Assembly: GCF_963678635.1 (NCBI RefSeq)
Contig: NC_087064.1
Coordinates: 56,740,338 to 56,804,337, forward strand
Source: Symsagittifera roscoffensis
Taxonomy: Eukaryota > Xenacoelomorpha > Acoela > Convolutidae
Direction of reading: 5' to 3'
Length of the DNA: 64,000 bases
The translations under genes and the position numbers were made by a program. Below the pieces are notes generated by a model. It ran no database searches. It had not been told where the DNA came from and saw nothing but the letters and a program-made list of their open reading frames with translations. This document shows, piece by piece, positions 33,201-42,000 of this stretch. Every line of letters starts with the position of its first letter. Position 1 is the first letter of the stretch.

Positions 33201-34173
33201 CCAGCTTACATCCCGTCCTACTCTCGTGGTCTCGGTGATGTACTTCCCATTCTTCTTCGGGCAGCGTTCCCAAGAAAGGTACTCTGGTTGAGGCCTCTAT
33301 TCTTCTCCTCCGAGGTGATTCCATGAGGATTCTCTGATCGTTATTTCTTGTATTGCCAGGAGAGCTGCTCTCCGGCAAATTCCGTTTCATCTCCTCAAAG
33401 GCTGACGGAGGTTCCAGTGTCGAGATGCCTTCATCCGCTGGCTCAGTCGTTTCCAACGTGTCTGCATTATTCTCAAGATCACTGAAGATATTGAAATCCA
33501 GGCTGGATGTTCCTCCTGTCGATGCCCTGTCGTCCTCCCCACCAGCTTGATCTTGTTGCATGGGTTCTTCAGTCTGACGGTTTCCACCCTGTCCGTCATC
33601 TCCTTCTGACTTGTCCCTATTCGAGTTCGATGGTCCTTGTTTGTCATTGTCAGCTTCTTCCTGGAATCTCGGTATGAGCAATGTACCGGCTGATTTATCT
33701 TCCTCTTCTCCATGGACCACTTTGATTTCTTCGCAGCCGAAGGGTGCTAGGAAAATTCTCGTCTGCAATACTCCCGCAGCTTTCATCTCTTTTCTCACAC
33801 TGGTCAGGATTACTGAGGCTTCAGGCAATTCAGTCCTGCCTCTCATCCTCATTGGAGCTAAGCCTAGTCCCCTCCATTCCTCATCAAATCCTTCAGGCTT
33901 GGGAGTAGCAGCGTTGCTTATTCGCCTTCTCGTCGCTTGATCCGTGTACGCAAATCGTGTGTAATTTAACACGGCCGCATTTCTCCCCACGAAGTATGGA
34001 TCCATCGTCGCCGAGAAATTCCCTACTCTCCTTTCATTGGTTTCGAATGCTCTCAACCTAGGAGTTTGTACTACGGAGACTGCTCCGAGCAACATCCTTC
34101 TTATCAGAGGGAATTCAGGGATTGCTTCGGGTAGCTTCTTGTAATCGCCCCAGTCCTTCGTCTCTTCTCTCAC
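30214..34173 (-). CDS. ORF5, ~1300-aa protein of unknown function
   Basis: A 1319-codon frame with no stop. It opens at a GTG (34173) that overlaps the ORF4 stop (GTGA); the first ATG is at 34095 (residue 27). A folded-looking N-terminus (about 30-160) is followed by an acidic low-complexity stretch (about 165-300), a basic patch with RRRR (about 287) and KRKR (about 450), and a long globular C-terminal half (about 540-1319). Near residue 970-990 a C-x4-C-x4-H-x-C-x4-C cluster (CLAEVCGLEGHVCGSLDC) could bind zinc. A short hydrophobic run (ITIVIVGVMMAIRW, about 1275) is too weak to call a membrane anchor. I recognise no domain, and no envelope features such as a signal peptide or N-glycan-rich ectodomain. 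Its intactness over 4 kb implies it is needed. Confidence 0.85.
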   Translation of the reverse strand: MREETKDWGDYKKLPEAIPEFPLIRRMLLGAVSVVQTPRLRAFETNERRVGNFSATMDPYFVGRNAAVLNYTRFAYTDQATRRRISNAATPKPEGFDEEWRGLGLAPMRMRGRTELPEASVILTSVRKEMKAAGVLQTRIFLAPFGCEEIKVVHGEEEDKSAGTLLIPRFQEEADNDKQGPSNSNRDKSEGDDGQGGNRQTEEPMQQDQAGGEDDRASTGGTSSLDFNIFSDLENNADTLETTEPADEGISTLEPPSAFEEMKRNLPESSSPGNTRNNDQRILMESPRRRRIEASTRVPFLGTLPEEEWEVHHRDHESRTGCKLDRVAFMEEVWTVIQSYGTQSILKTGLNQPLMREVLDKLDECEGRLSELLIDSATDESEANSPIKMTPQDNEGEVVYLSRTRRGTMRSKMVIDKINAMKMKLGSRVMPRRIGKTKVDSEISMKAGNSAKRKRVEEASQMDLGQGDYQLSGTDRILTDIAMVPPILMAGIKSTGYKSKRSDRTLTGATLEMEILSQCGESKMRDFKPSPMNHGKGSVAGQLTPVEYNRLRVSETVSIDEPTGGYMEMLEYRNSARGYVVALEDEKAMEGYLEMMLQGTTLKQKAYGTLASSDVEAETIEQLVSLPWKAVVLRYFEEEMRTTPRIHALVAVPYVRTELQLRIAWCMMGLTREEFDSEERKRSKEEKVFLMTNLRDLIVQEGAAVACAKRRDALCFIRFLIEQISVPALSTCVKMLREGDERTKAMFLLAMLDMQQSKPMRVNMKEPEELEPMKKIDEIRRFSNKELRLTKESMGALPKSSEYCGPIKKKSYSYVSGIIGIAYNPFLSEDIRDCFFDYEQAVLLRFWTSRIVTTKSVNNPQAKLVLVLEEEVTAPSIPKSDKRVEFGLGFSDELLRTSLMAVWELMKPSWCPSPNADSILRATQDIQRELNADCNLRDLNIIYNVMITASKSNGEDRVELPGWGPKDWVKPGSCLAEVCGLEGHVCGSLDCVKTLEKQHKQLTVLFGNVVMKARTETELIADCHGGTDVNLVTALGFYSMFGSLESLLNLEQKHEMVTAISVEVFPGVLQTEQKYIGKWREAIETEMNIRHSETYCRPSGARYLVGSTLAPMCKSRYPVHFVAVDVKSTRTIVDQAFSVPKCVRLARMSEKSYELLCKMFSAVPERTKEELESILGKKFMGYVSGNFSDFENQKQRGSTVTDYNAVDENDEIHRVMMEVEPLLEASGKRNWSSIMLTHDEFPCHCLLQTWWYPKRSNLVLIWDSGELLSMGLPDSSQPITIVIVGVMMAIRWLEAHVKENNRQDAPTREQLKKLDCLKD

Positions 34174-35117
34174 CTGTGAAGACGAGGCACTCTGGTCATT
34201 TCACCATTCGTTTTGTCATAGGGCCTCAGATTCCAAAGCTTTGGAAACACCTCGATGTGCCCTCTTTCTACTTCTCCCATGCGGTCACAGAAGTGATCGT
34301 CAAAATTGATGACTGTCATCTCTGGCTCCGATATTTTCGCAAATAACAGATCTTCACTCATGAGCTCTCGCAATGCGTGCTGCTCACACCAGTTCAGTGT
34401 ACTACCGTCCACTGCCGATATGAGGTTCAGGTGCAACACCGACCTCCTATATGCTTCCACTTTAACGTCAGGGAACGCAAAGGTGACTGCTGGTCCATAG
34501 ATCACTGTCACGAACTCCGTGACTCCTCTGATCAGCGCCAAGGGATCGATTCTCATAGCTAAGCTCAAATCTGTTAACAGCGGCATGCCTCCAACATGTC
34601 GTCTAACATCTTCCTCTCTTTCAATTGTCTCGTCTTCTCCGGTTCCAAAGCGATTTTGCTGCAAGAGATACTGGATAAGAGTGTGTCTCAGGTCTCTTAT
34701 TTTGTTCCACGAGTCTGTGGATTTCTTCATATCCAGATTCCTCACTCTCTCTTTCATCTGCTCTGGACAACGTGCCAGTTTCATCAATCCTCCCAAGTTT
34801 CCGTGGGTTATTGCGATCAATGTCAGAAGTCCATCTAGTCGCAGGTTCTGTATTCCATCCGTAAGCAGTATCACCGGTCCTTTCACGAAATTCTCCGCTC
34901 CAAATGTCACGAACAGGGCTATTAATTCCACTATCGATACTTTCACTACCGCTTGGAGGAATTCCTTTATCAAGTAGTGCGAGACTTTCGGGTAGACTTT
35001 TGCCAAGAAGGACGCGGTCCATCCGGCTCCCAACCCTTCTAGCATGCTGTCTGTCCTTTCAAATCCCTCCTGTCTTTCACTTCCTGGGTCCAGAAGGTTT
35101 CCAGAGTAATCTGACAC
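34170..35117 (-). CDS. ORF4, ~291-aa protein of unknown function
   Basis: The frame is open from a GTG at 35117 (315 codons), but the first ATG is at 35045 and overlaps the ORF3 stop in ATGCTAG, giving about 291 residues. This arrangement suggests coupled termination-reinitiation. The protein has a leucine/valine-rich helical N-terminal half (FLQAVVKVSIVELIALFVTF) without a clear membrane segment, a charged middle (GTGEDETIEREEDVRR) and a C-terminal region with ITEFVTVIYGP-like beta-rich sequence. No family is recognised. It ends at TGA 34172-34170 inside TTCACAGGTGAGA, which resembles both a splice acceptor (TTCACAG) and a donor (AGGTGAGA), so the C-terminus could be altered by splicing into ORF5. 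Confidence 0.8.
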   Translation of the reverse strand: MSDYSGNLLDPGSERQEGFERTDSMLEGLGAGWTASFLAKVYPKVSHYLIKEFLQAVVKVSIVELIALFVTFGAENFVKGPVILLTDGIQNLRLDGLLTLIAITHGNLGGLMKLARCPEQMKERVRNLDMKKSTDSWNKIRDLRHTLIQYLLQQNRFGTGEDETIEREEDVRRHVGGMPLLTDLSLAMRIDPLALIRGVTEFVTVIYGPAVTFAFPDVKVEAYRRSVLHLNLISAVDGSTLNWCEQHALRELMSEDLLFAKISEPEMTVINFDDHFCDRMGEVERGHIEVFPKLWNLRPYDKTNGEMTRVPRLHR

Positions 35118-38100
35118 ATTCTGTTCACGAACTCAGCTGTCTTTTCTCCGGCATTTTCCGCCAGGTTCACCTCCTTCAACAAGTAGGCGTGTATCTTAGT
35201 GATCATTACTGGGCCTTGCTGAAAAGCATCTGCACCCAATGCCGCTACTCTCGGATTCAGGTGTAGCCACTGGTTTGCTTCCGGCTTGGTTCTCAGCACC
35301 ATCGCTTCCAGATGAGCTCTCGTCTCCAGTGAATTCTTTCTTCTCGTGTCTTCACTCGCCACTTCCATTGCTCGGAACCACAAGTCGTTGGACATCGCCG
35401 TGATCACTCGATGGTCGTCATCTATTCCTGGTTTCAGTTTGAGTTGCCGACTGAAGTTGGACAGTTCCAACCCCAGCACTTCGTCCAACACCAACATGTG
35501 TAGCGCGTGGTCCTTGAACCCTCTCATCGCGTTTGAGATATCTGACCATACTGCAGGCAGTTCAGCCTTAAGTGGCCTCAGGTTCTCCATTTCTATCATG
35601 CGATTCGGGGCTGATATGATCACATCATATTTTCCCTCCGAAAGTAAGGCTACCATTGCATACACAAATTTCAGTCCATCCGGGAGATATGCATATCCCG
35701 GAGACAACGCAAATACTACTCTCAACGTCACTTTATTGAATGATCCCTCCTTTGTCGCGTCTACCACTTCACCCATTGACTCCAGGATGTCTTTTATCGC
35801 TGGCCATACTGCGTTTTCTGCTGTTGCAGGATCTCTGAGCCTGCTCAGAAAACCTCTACTGTGTAGATGGTCATTGATGCCAGCAAACACAATCGTTATC
35901 GGGTTCATTTCTGTCTGCCTTTGTACCCCTATAGCCAATGACACTGATTGCAATAGGTCTAGGTCAACTGCGGCCAGCATTATGACGTCCGGCCAAAACA
36001 AAGACTTAGAGGTGTACACGAACTCTGAATTCGCTACTACCATGATTTTGGCCTTTCTCATCTCTGCTTTGTCGTAGGCGGCGAAGATGGTCTCATCTTT
36101 CTTTATCGCTGTCAATCCGCCATATCTCTGGGCATCACCATCTTGGTTCACTAGTTTTGGGTACACTCTCTCCTTCACATGACCAGGTGGTGTCGTCAAT
36201 TGCCTAAATATCTTCACGTGTTGTCCAATCGGCGCTCTCGCCGTCAGGAATCTTCCTGGCCTTTCTTCACGATTCCTCTCATCATGGTTCAATCTCACAT
36301 CTTGCAACGGTCTTGCATTCACAGGTCCTATTGTGTTGTTGGAGGGCAGTCCCTCCAAGTCGGCAAATCTCAAGGCCGTCGTGGAGCTGAAATTTATGCT
36401 AGCGGCTATCAACCAGTCTACGCCGGTTATCGAGTACAATCTGCTGACGGATAGCGTCGCTCCATTCAGCATCCTCCTTGCATCTTCGATGAAGCTCACT
36501 CTCTGTAGGTCCAGCTTCATTAGTTCTTCTTTGTATATATGCCAAGGAGACGGTATGGATCGCGACCACATCAATGAGCCTCTGCTCGGTCTCTCCTCTC
36601 GACTGGTACTCGTCGTCTCCGATCTAGTGTCCGATCTGGATGTGCCTGCTACTTCCTCGATTGGTTGGTTGACAGGTCCTATCCTTTTCCTAGGATGAAT
36701 TGTCCTCCTCATCGGTGCTTCTCCCAACCGATCTTGTACGTCTGTTCTTCGACCTGGTTCACCGGAGCTTTGTTGCCGGTAATTTGTGACGGCTGGGACC
36801 GTACCCAAGCGTGTTTCCAGGTTAGGAGGTACAAAGGTGGTGATCACCGTATCACTCACCGTTCCCTCTTCCTTCAGTACTCCTGTGTCAAAGAGTTCTG
36901 CTTCCAGCTCATCCAACCGTTCTTGGAAGACTCGATTCAACCAAGCTTGTCCTTCGACACTGTCGAAGTGGATGCCATCTGTGGTCAGTCTGGCTTGATC
37001 CATGGCTCTCAATTCATGTTCAATGTCCATGAGGATCATTCTTCCGGCATTTCGATTTGCTAGGTTTCTCAGGATGTTGTTCCATCTCATGACTCCCTCG
37101 TTGTGCCTTCTTCCTGATGCTGTCAGGCTTCTTGTGTTCATTGGCACCGTGCAAACGGTCAGTACCGCGCAACTGAACTTCTGCCAGAGAGTAGTAAACA
37201 AACACACCATCATTGATTCCCACAGTGCTTCCTGCTCATCTGATCCTCTGGAGATATCATTCGTCCCAACTAAGATCATCACATTGGGTATCTTCCCTGG
37301 ATTCATCAGCTCCACAATGCGATATAATTGGGCAATTGTCGCGCCTCCAAAGGCCATCACCGTGGTGACCCATGAGGTCCTCAAATTCGACAGCACTCTG
37401 ACTAAGCTGTCTCCCAATATCAGGTGAGATGTCCCGAGTGGTGGTTGCTGCAGGTTCACAGCCGGGCTCCAGGTAGCTCGATTGAAGCAGGCTCTCGGAT
37501 CTGTCTCCGGAACTCCCGTGAAATTATACTTCAATTGATTATTCTTCTGCACGTCTATTACACGAGACACTTTCTTCGCTGGCATCTTCCTTACTTTCCT
37601 CTCTGGGATTCTCGAGTTCCCCATGAGTGGTGTCACGTTACTCATCCCTTGTCTGATTACTGTCTGGGAGAGTTGTACTCTGCCCGTATCGTCAATCGAT
37701 CCATAGGGTGCAGTCACCCCGGAACCTGGTGCATTCTTGTTAGCGACCAATCGTCCAGCGGTCTCTATCAGTTTTCTCACTGTCTGTTCTACGACGGGAT
37801 CACCCAAGGTGTCACTAGGATCCGGGATTGTTACTCGGTTCGTCTCTGCTGGAAGCCGTGTCTCCGTTGTTTGACTCATTTCTCGAGGTGTCAAGAGCTC
37901 CATCGGGGACTGCCCACGAGGAATATCCCTTGCAGGTATCACTTTCTCAATGGACGTCTTCAACGCTACCTGCTCCGATCGCTCTTTGTATTCCTGCCTT
38001 AAGCGTTCGATCTCTTGACCCTGCTTTTTGTTGCAGTCTTCAAACAACTTTCTCCACATGTCCCGGTCTTCCTCCATCGCCAGCATGGTCTTCGTCATAT

Positions 38101-38638
38101 CGTCTAACTCCTTCTTCGTACTTCTCAACTGATCGTTCATCTCGTCCAGATCTTGTATGGTTTGGTTCGTCTGAACCTTCTGTGTTACTTTCGCCCCTTT
38201 TGGTGGCACAGCTGCTCTCAGTGGTGAACCAGACGAGGTCGCCTCGCTGTTCATCTCCCGATGCATTCTCGTCAGCCCAGGTTTGGGCTTGGAGGGCATT
38301 GGCATCTCACCTGGTTGGTAAGTCCTAGAACTTCCCAACCCAGGCTCATTCGCCAAGTCACTCCCTGAGAGAGCCCCGTTTCTCCACCTCATCACTCTCA
38401 TGTTCGGGCGGTCTAGTACTCCTCTTTCTCCATATGCTGCCATCAACAGGACTTCCGTGGGGCGGTCCCCACGGTTTTCGTGCCCCAAGATGTTAATCAG
38501 GGCGGTCAGCAACATGACCACCTCTGGGTCCTCCAGAGCGAAATCTCGTTCGATCAGCCGACGATAGATCGCATCTACCATCGGTCCTACATATGCCTCT
38601 GCCAGGTCCATCAATTCATCCAGGTTGAAATTGTCCAT
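35039..38638 (-). CDS. ORF3, 1199-aa protein with SGNH/GDSL hydrolase domain
   Basis: ATG at 38638, stop TAG at 35041-35039. A helical N-terminus (1-80) is followed by a disordered stretch, a coiled coil (about 165-230) and an SGNH hydrolase domain (about 404-575). The domain shows ILGDSLVR (block I, Ser about 411), FGGAT (block II Gly), LVGTNDIS (block III Asn about 459) and TDGIHFDS (block V, Asp/His about 553-556), so the Ser-His-Asp triad and oxyanion residues are all present. Such enzymes hydrolyse esters on lipids, glycans or peptides; the substrate here is unknown. The second half (about 730-1110) holds VFAGINDHLHSRG where an SGNH fold would have GTND, suggesting a degenerate second copy. 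It follows pol after 396 nt, with a possible splice acceptor 77 nt upstream. An accessory, entry or budding role is speculation. Confidence 0.88.
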   Translation of the reverse strand: MDNFNLDELMDLAEAYVGPMVDAIYRRLIERDFALEDPEVVMLLTALINILGHENRGDRPTEVLLMAAYGERGVLDRPNMRVMRWRNGALSGSDLANEPGLGSSRTYQPGEMPMPSKPKPGLTRMHREMNSEATSSGSPLRAAVPPKGAKVTQKVQTNQTIQDLDEMNDQLRSTKKELDDMTKTMLAMEEDRDMWRKLFEDCNKKQGQEIERLRQEYKERSEQVALKTSIEKVIPARDIPRGQSPMELLTPREMSQTTETRLPAETNRVTIPDPSDTLGDPVVEQTVRKLIETAGRLVANKNAPGSGVTAPYGSIDDTGRVQLSQTVIRQGMSNVTPLMGNSRIPERKVRKMPAKKVSRVIDVQKNNQLKYNFTGVPETDPRACFNRATWSPAVNLQQPPLGTSHLILGDSLVRVLSNLRTSWVTTVMAFGGATIAQLYRIVELMNPGKIPNVMILVGTNDISRGSDEQEALWESMMVCLFTTLWQKFSCAVLTVCTVPMNTRSLTASGRRHNEGVMRWNNILRNLANRNAGRMILMDIEHELRAMDQARLTTDGIHFDSVEGQAWLNRVFQERLDELEAELFDTGVLKEEGTVSDTVITTFVPPNLETRLGTVPAVTNYRQQSSGEPGRRTDVQDRLGEAPMRRTIHPRKRIGPVNQPIEEVAGTSRSDTRSETTSTSREERPSRGSLMWSRSIPSPWHIYKEELMKLDLQRVSFIEDARRMLNGATLSVSRLYSITGVDWLIAASINFSSTTALRFADLEGLPSNNTIGPVNARPLQDVRLNHDERNREERPGRFLTARAPIGQHVKIFRQLTTPPGHVKERVYPKLVNQDGDAQRYGGLTAIKKDETIFAAYDKAEMRKAKIMVVANSEFVYTSKSLFWPDVIMLAAVDLDLLQSVSLAIGVQRQTEMNPITIVFAGINDHLHSRGFLSRLRDPATAENAVWPAIKDILESMGEVVDATKEGSFNKVTLRVVFALSPGYAYLPDGLKFVYAMVALLSEGKYDVIISAPNRMIEMENLRPLKAELPAVWSDISNAMRGFKDHALHMLVLDEVLGLELSNFSRQLKLKPGIDDDHRVITAMSNDLWFRAMEVASEDTRRKNSLETRAHLEAMVLRTKPEANQWLHLNPRVAALGADAFQQGPVMITKIHAYLLKEVNLAENAGEKTAEFVNRMCQITLETFWTQEVKDRRDLKGQTAC

Positions 38639-39034
38639 ACTGTTCTTTCCAAGTTTGATTTGATTTCGATTTCAAGTTTTGACTCAAGTGAGCAATTAAA
38701 TGATCAATCAGGATCTAGAAAAGGAATCACGACTGTCACACCTGTCAGTTTCACCTTAATATATATCGTTAAAATTTGCTTAAAGACAGTTCAGATAAAA
38801 AGATATTTATCCTAAAATTTATTAAAATCAATTGGTTTCTAAAATTTTGGAATTCGACCTAAGATTGGACAGTCCAAACTTTGGATCTATTCCCAAGATC
38901 GTTATTTAGTTGTTCATGGTCACTAACCCCTACTTACCCATGATCTTAATAACCTAACACATAACATAACATAACGCACCTCTCACATATTACACACAAC
39001 TTAGTCTTTGGCCTAACACCCTCTCGCACATCAC
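38639..39034 (-). other. Pol-ORF3 spacer with candidate splice acceptor
   Basis: Non-coding 396 nt. On the minus strand CCTTTTCTAG is followed by ATCCTG, placing a plausible acceptor at 38715-38716, 77 nt before the ORF3 ATG. It could serve a spliced or trans-spliced RNA for ORF3-ORF6, as gypsy-type elements do for their third frame. Palindrome TTGGACAGTCCAA lies at 38865-38877. Confidence 0.5.
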
Positions 39035-42000
39035 TCAGCCTATACTTAAGTAATATTTCTTATGTAGATATACTTGCATGTTCGTATCAGAGAATATCAC
39101 GTGTACAAGCGCGTACAATTCACGAGGATGCAGTCTTCCTCTATTTGGATCGTACACTGGAAGCGAGAGCTCCTTCACGTCCATTTCCACAAGGAAGTCC
39201 CTCAGCCTCGTCAAAGACAAGACTAGGTTTTCTGGGTCCACGTGCTGCTTCTCCGTCGCCCTCGTTACCAAGAAGCACAAGTACTTTCCCGGTATCTGCG
39301 ACACCGCCGGAGGTAAGGCTGCTACGCCCCCTATCCCTGGTCTTTGCTTCCAAAGGAATTCCACGTTTTTATATTCCCTCTTAAAATCTGCCGCTAGCGC
39401 CGTCCTAAAACTCATGTCTGCGGTGATTGCTACCGCACATGTTCTGTTTGTGAGTATGAAATCACTGTCTGTTAGTATTATGTTACTTGAATATTCATTT
39501 GGTAAGTTAAAATATGACTCAACCACCCTGCCTATGTCAGGTTTCTTAGGTTCTTCGCCTGTTTCTGCTTCTAACTCTCCTGTTTCCCTTGCTATTCTTA
39601 ATTTTTTTATTATCAAGTTTTCAGTGTGGGTAAGTCCTACCCCCACTCCCCGGACAAAAATATCCGTCGGCGTCCCCGTCGATCGCATACCGGGTATTAA
39701 GTCAAGATTAGAAGCTGGAATGAGAAGTTGTCCTTCCTGGGCAGCCCAGGAAGGATCATCTCGTTCGGTCTTAATGTATTTCGCGCTTTCGCGATCTACG
39801 TCTTGATTCGTAACGCTGGTCTTTTTAGGGTCTGATGTCATTTCGTTCAGCCACTCTAAGACACGCAGGTTCGTCAGGTCTTGTTCATTTGACTGCTGTT
39901 GCTCATCGTCGAACTCCACCTCGGGTTTCGACCAGTCGTCAACCCACTCATCGTTGTGATCATCGACTATGTCAATGTCTTGTGACACGGTTATTTCCTC
40001 TAAACCCACTACTTCCTCCACTATTTTCTTTAGATCTATCCTATCCACTACAAAGTCGTCACCGTAAGGATTGTATTTCTTTCTTGGTCTCATCCCGTCT
40101 TTCTGACGAGTCTGCATCGTGAACGGAAGATCTGGTTCCATGTTCTTGGGAATCTCTGTCTGTTCGGGATCCTGCCAATCTTCCTCTGCGTAGGGTAAGG
40201 TCTCATCGTCCGCTTCGATCTGTTCGTTTGGATCCAGGTCCAGCGGTGTATCTGTACCATCCTCTACGATTTCGTTTCCTTCATTCTTCTGCCTGGTGCC
40301 TTTTTCATTGACCTCACAAGCAGGATCCATCATTAGATAATCCCCTTCTTCCATGTCTGTAGGTACACACCAGTCTTCTGTCGATGGATTGTGTGGCTTG
40401 ATGTTTTCGTAGTGGGCGGCTCGGCCAGTACTCAGTCTATAAAAGCGTCCCTCTTGGTGCACCTCTGTAATCATGAAGGGTCCCCTCCACTTTTTTAGAA
40501 GCTTCTTTGTTCCTTTCGGTGGTATAACGTTCTGAAATACCCATACGTAGTCTCCCACCGAGTAGGCTTTTGCACCAGCTGCTTTCTTGTCGAATCTTTT
40601 CCTCTGCCTTGCCTGTGCTTGCTGAGTATTTCGTCTACACAGATCGTTCAACTCCTGTTGACGTCTGATCACATCCCTCACGTAAACCTGTGGAGATGTT
40701 TTCTTCCCCTCATATTCTGGGTAGAAGAATGTCAAGGGTAAAGACTTCTCGTGTCCCGTCAGCATCATGTGTGGACTGACCCCAGTGGTGGAGTGTTGCG
40801 TGCTATTATAAGCTCCTATCACCTGTGGAAGGTATCTGTCCCAATCGGTCACGTACCTGGAACAATATACCCTCAGCATCGACACTAACGTCCTATTCTG
40901 TCTTTCCACTAAGCCATTCGTCTGAGGGTGGTATGTCGTGGAGTGAGCCTGAGCGACTTGTGACCGTCTCATAAGCTCTTTCGTAAGCTCGCCTACGAAA
41001 GCCGTTCCATTGTCCGATTGAAACGTCATTGGACATCCGTGTCTTGCTATCCACGTATTGATCAGGTGGTCGCATGTCTCTTCCGCCGAGGCAGTTATGC
41101 AGGGCACGGCCTCTGCATACTTCGTGAAGTGATCTATCATGACCAAGACTTGGTTGTAACCGCTGTCTGTCATGCATATCTTCTGGTGATCTATCTGCAC
41201 CACCTCGTTGAATTCAGACGACTCAATTGATTGTAAAGGAAATCGCAACTTCCTAGGATCCTTGACCTGTTGGCATGACAGACATGCTGTCACCCATTTC
41301 TCGCATGCCTTTTTCATCCCAGGCCACTCAAAGCGCTTCAGGATCCTCTGATACACTTTGTCGATCCCTTGATGGCCCATCTGATCATGCGACCTGAATA
41401 ATAGTTCTGTCTGATAGAGTTGCGGCAACACTATCGCGTTATATTTGTATAAGACCTTGTCTTCTTCTCTTCTCCTGCAAGCCACGATCCCGTCCTTGTT
41501 CAGATATAATCTCCCCTCCTTCTGCATGAAGTATTGTCTCAGGATCCTATAGCTGTCTTCTTCCAGGTCACCTTTGTCAGGTGCACCGTTTTCTATCCAC
41601 CTTTTTAGGTTGCTTGTCATGCGATCATTTCTCTGCGCCCTTAGAAGGTCCGAGAGTCTATATCTCGCCTTCAAGTACGTCTTCATGACTCTCATCTGAC
41701 TGTTCAGCTCGTTGGGCTGATGTGTGTCTTCTTCCATCTTAACGCACCAAATCTTCGCCAACGGTTGTGTTTCTTGTTGAAACGGCTGAAGATCAGTCCT
41801 GACTACCTCTTTCTGCGGCAACAGGCTTATCGAACGTTTCGATACCGCTATCGTTTCTAAGTCATCCGCTGCGTTGTCAAAGACTCTTTCGCTTGGTATT
41901 AGGTAGCGATCACTGTCAGGATCCTGGTACACCTCTCTGTCCAGGTTTCTCGCCCGAGTTTCCACTAGTAGCGTGTGTATCGCCAGTTCTGACAGTTCTG

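Noticed and set aside
35346-36077. A 243-codon plus-strand frame
   Set aside because: Antisense shadow of ORF3, with serine-rich composition typical of reverse-strand reading.
30214-38638. An envelope glycoprotein among ORF3-ORF5
   Set aside because: No signal peptide, convincing membrane anchor, furin site or cysteine-rich ectodomain was seen. ORF3 is instead an SGNH hydrolase.
39078-39806. A 242-codon plus-strand frame
   Set aside because: Antisense to the Pol C-terminus, including the macro-like domain. No recognisable motif.
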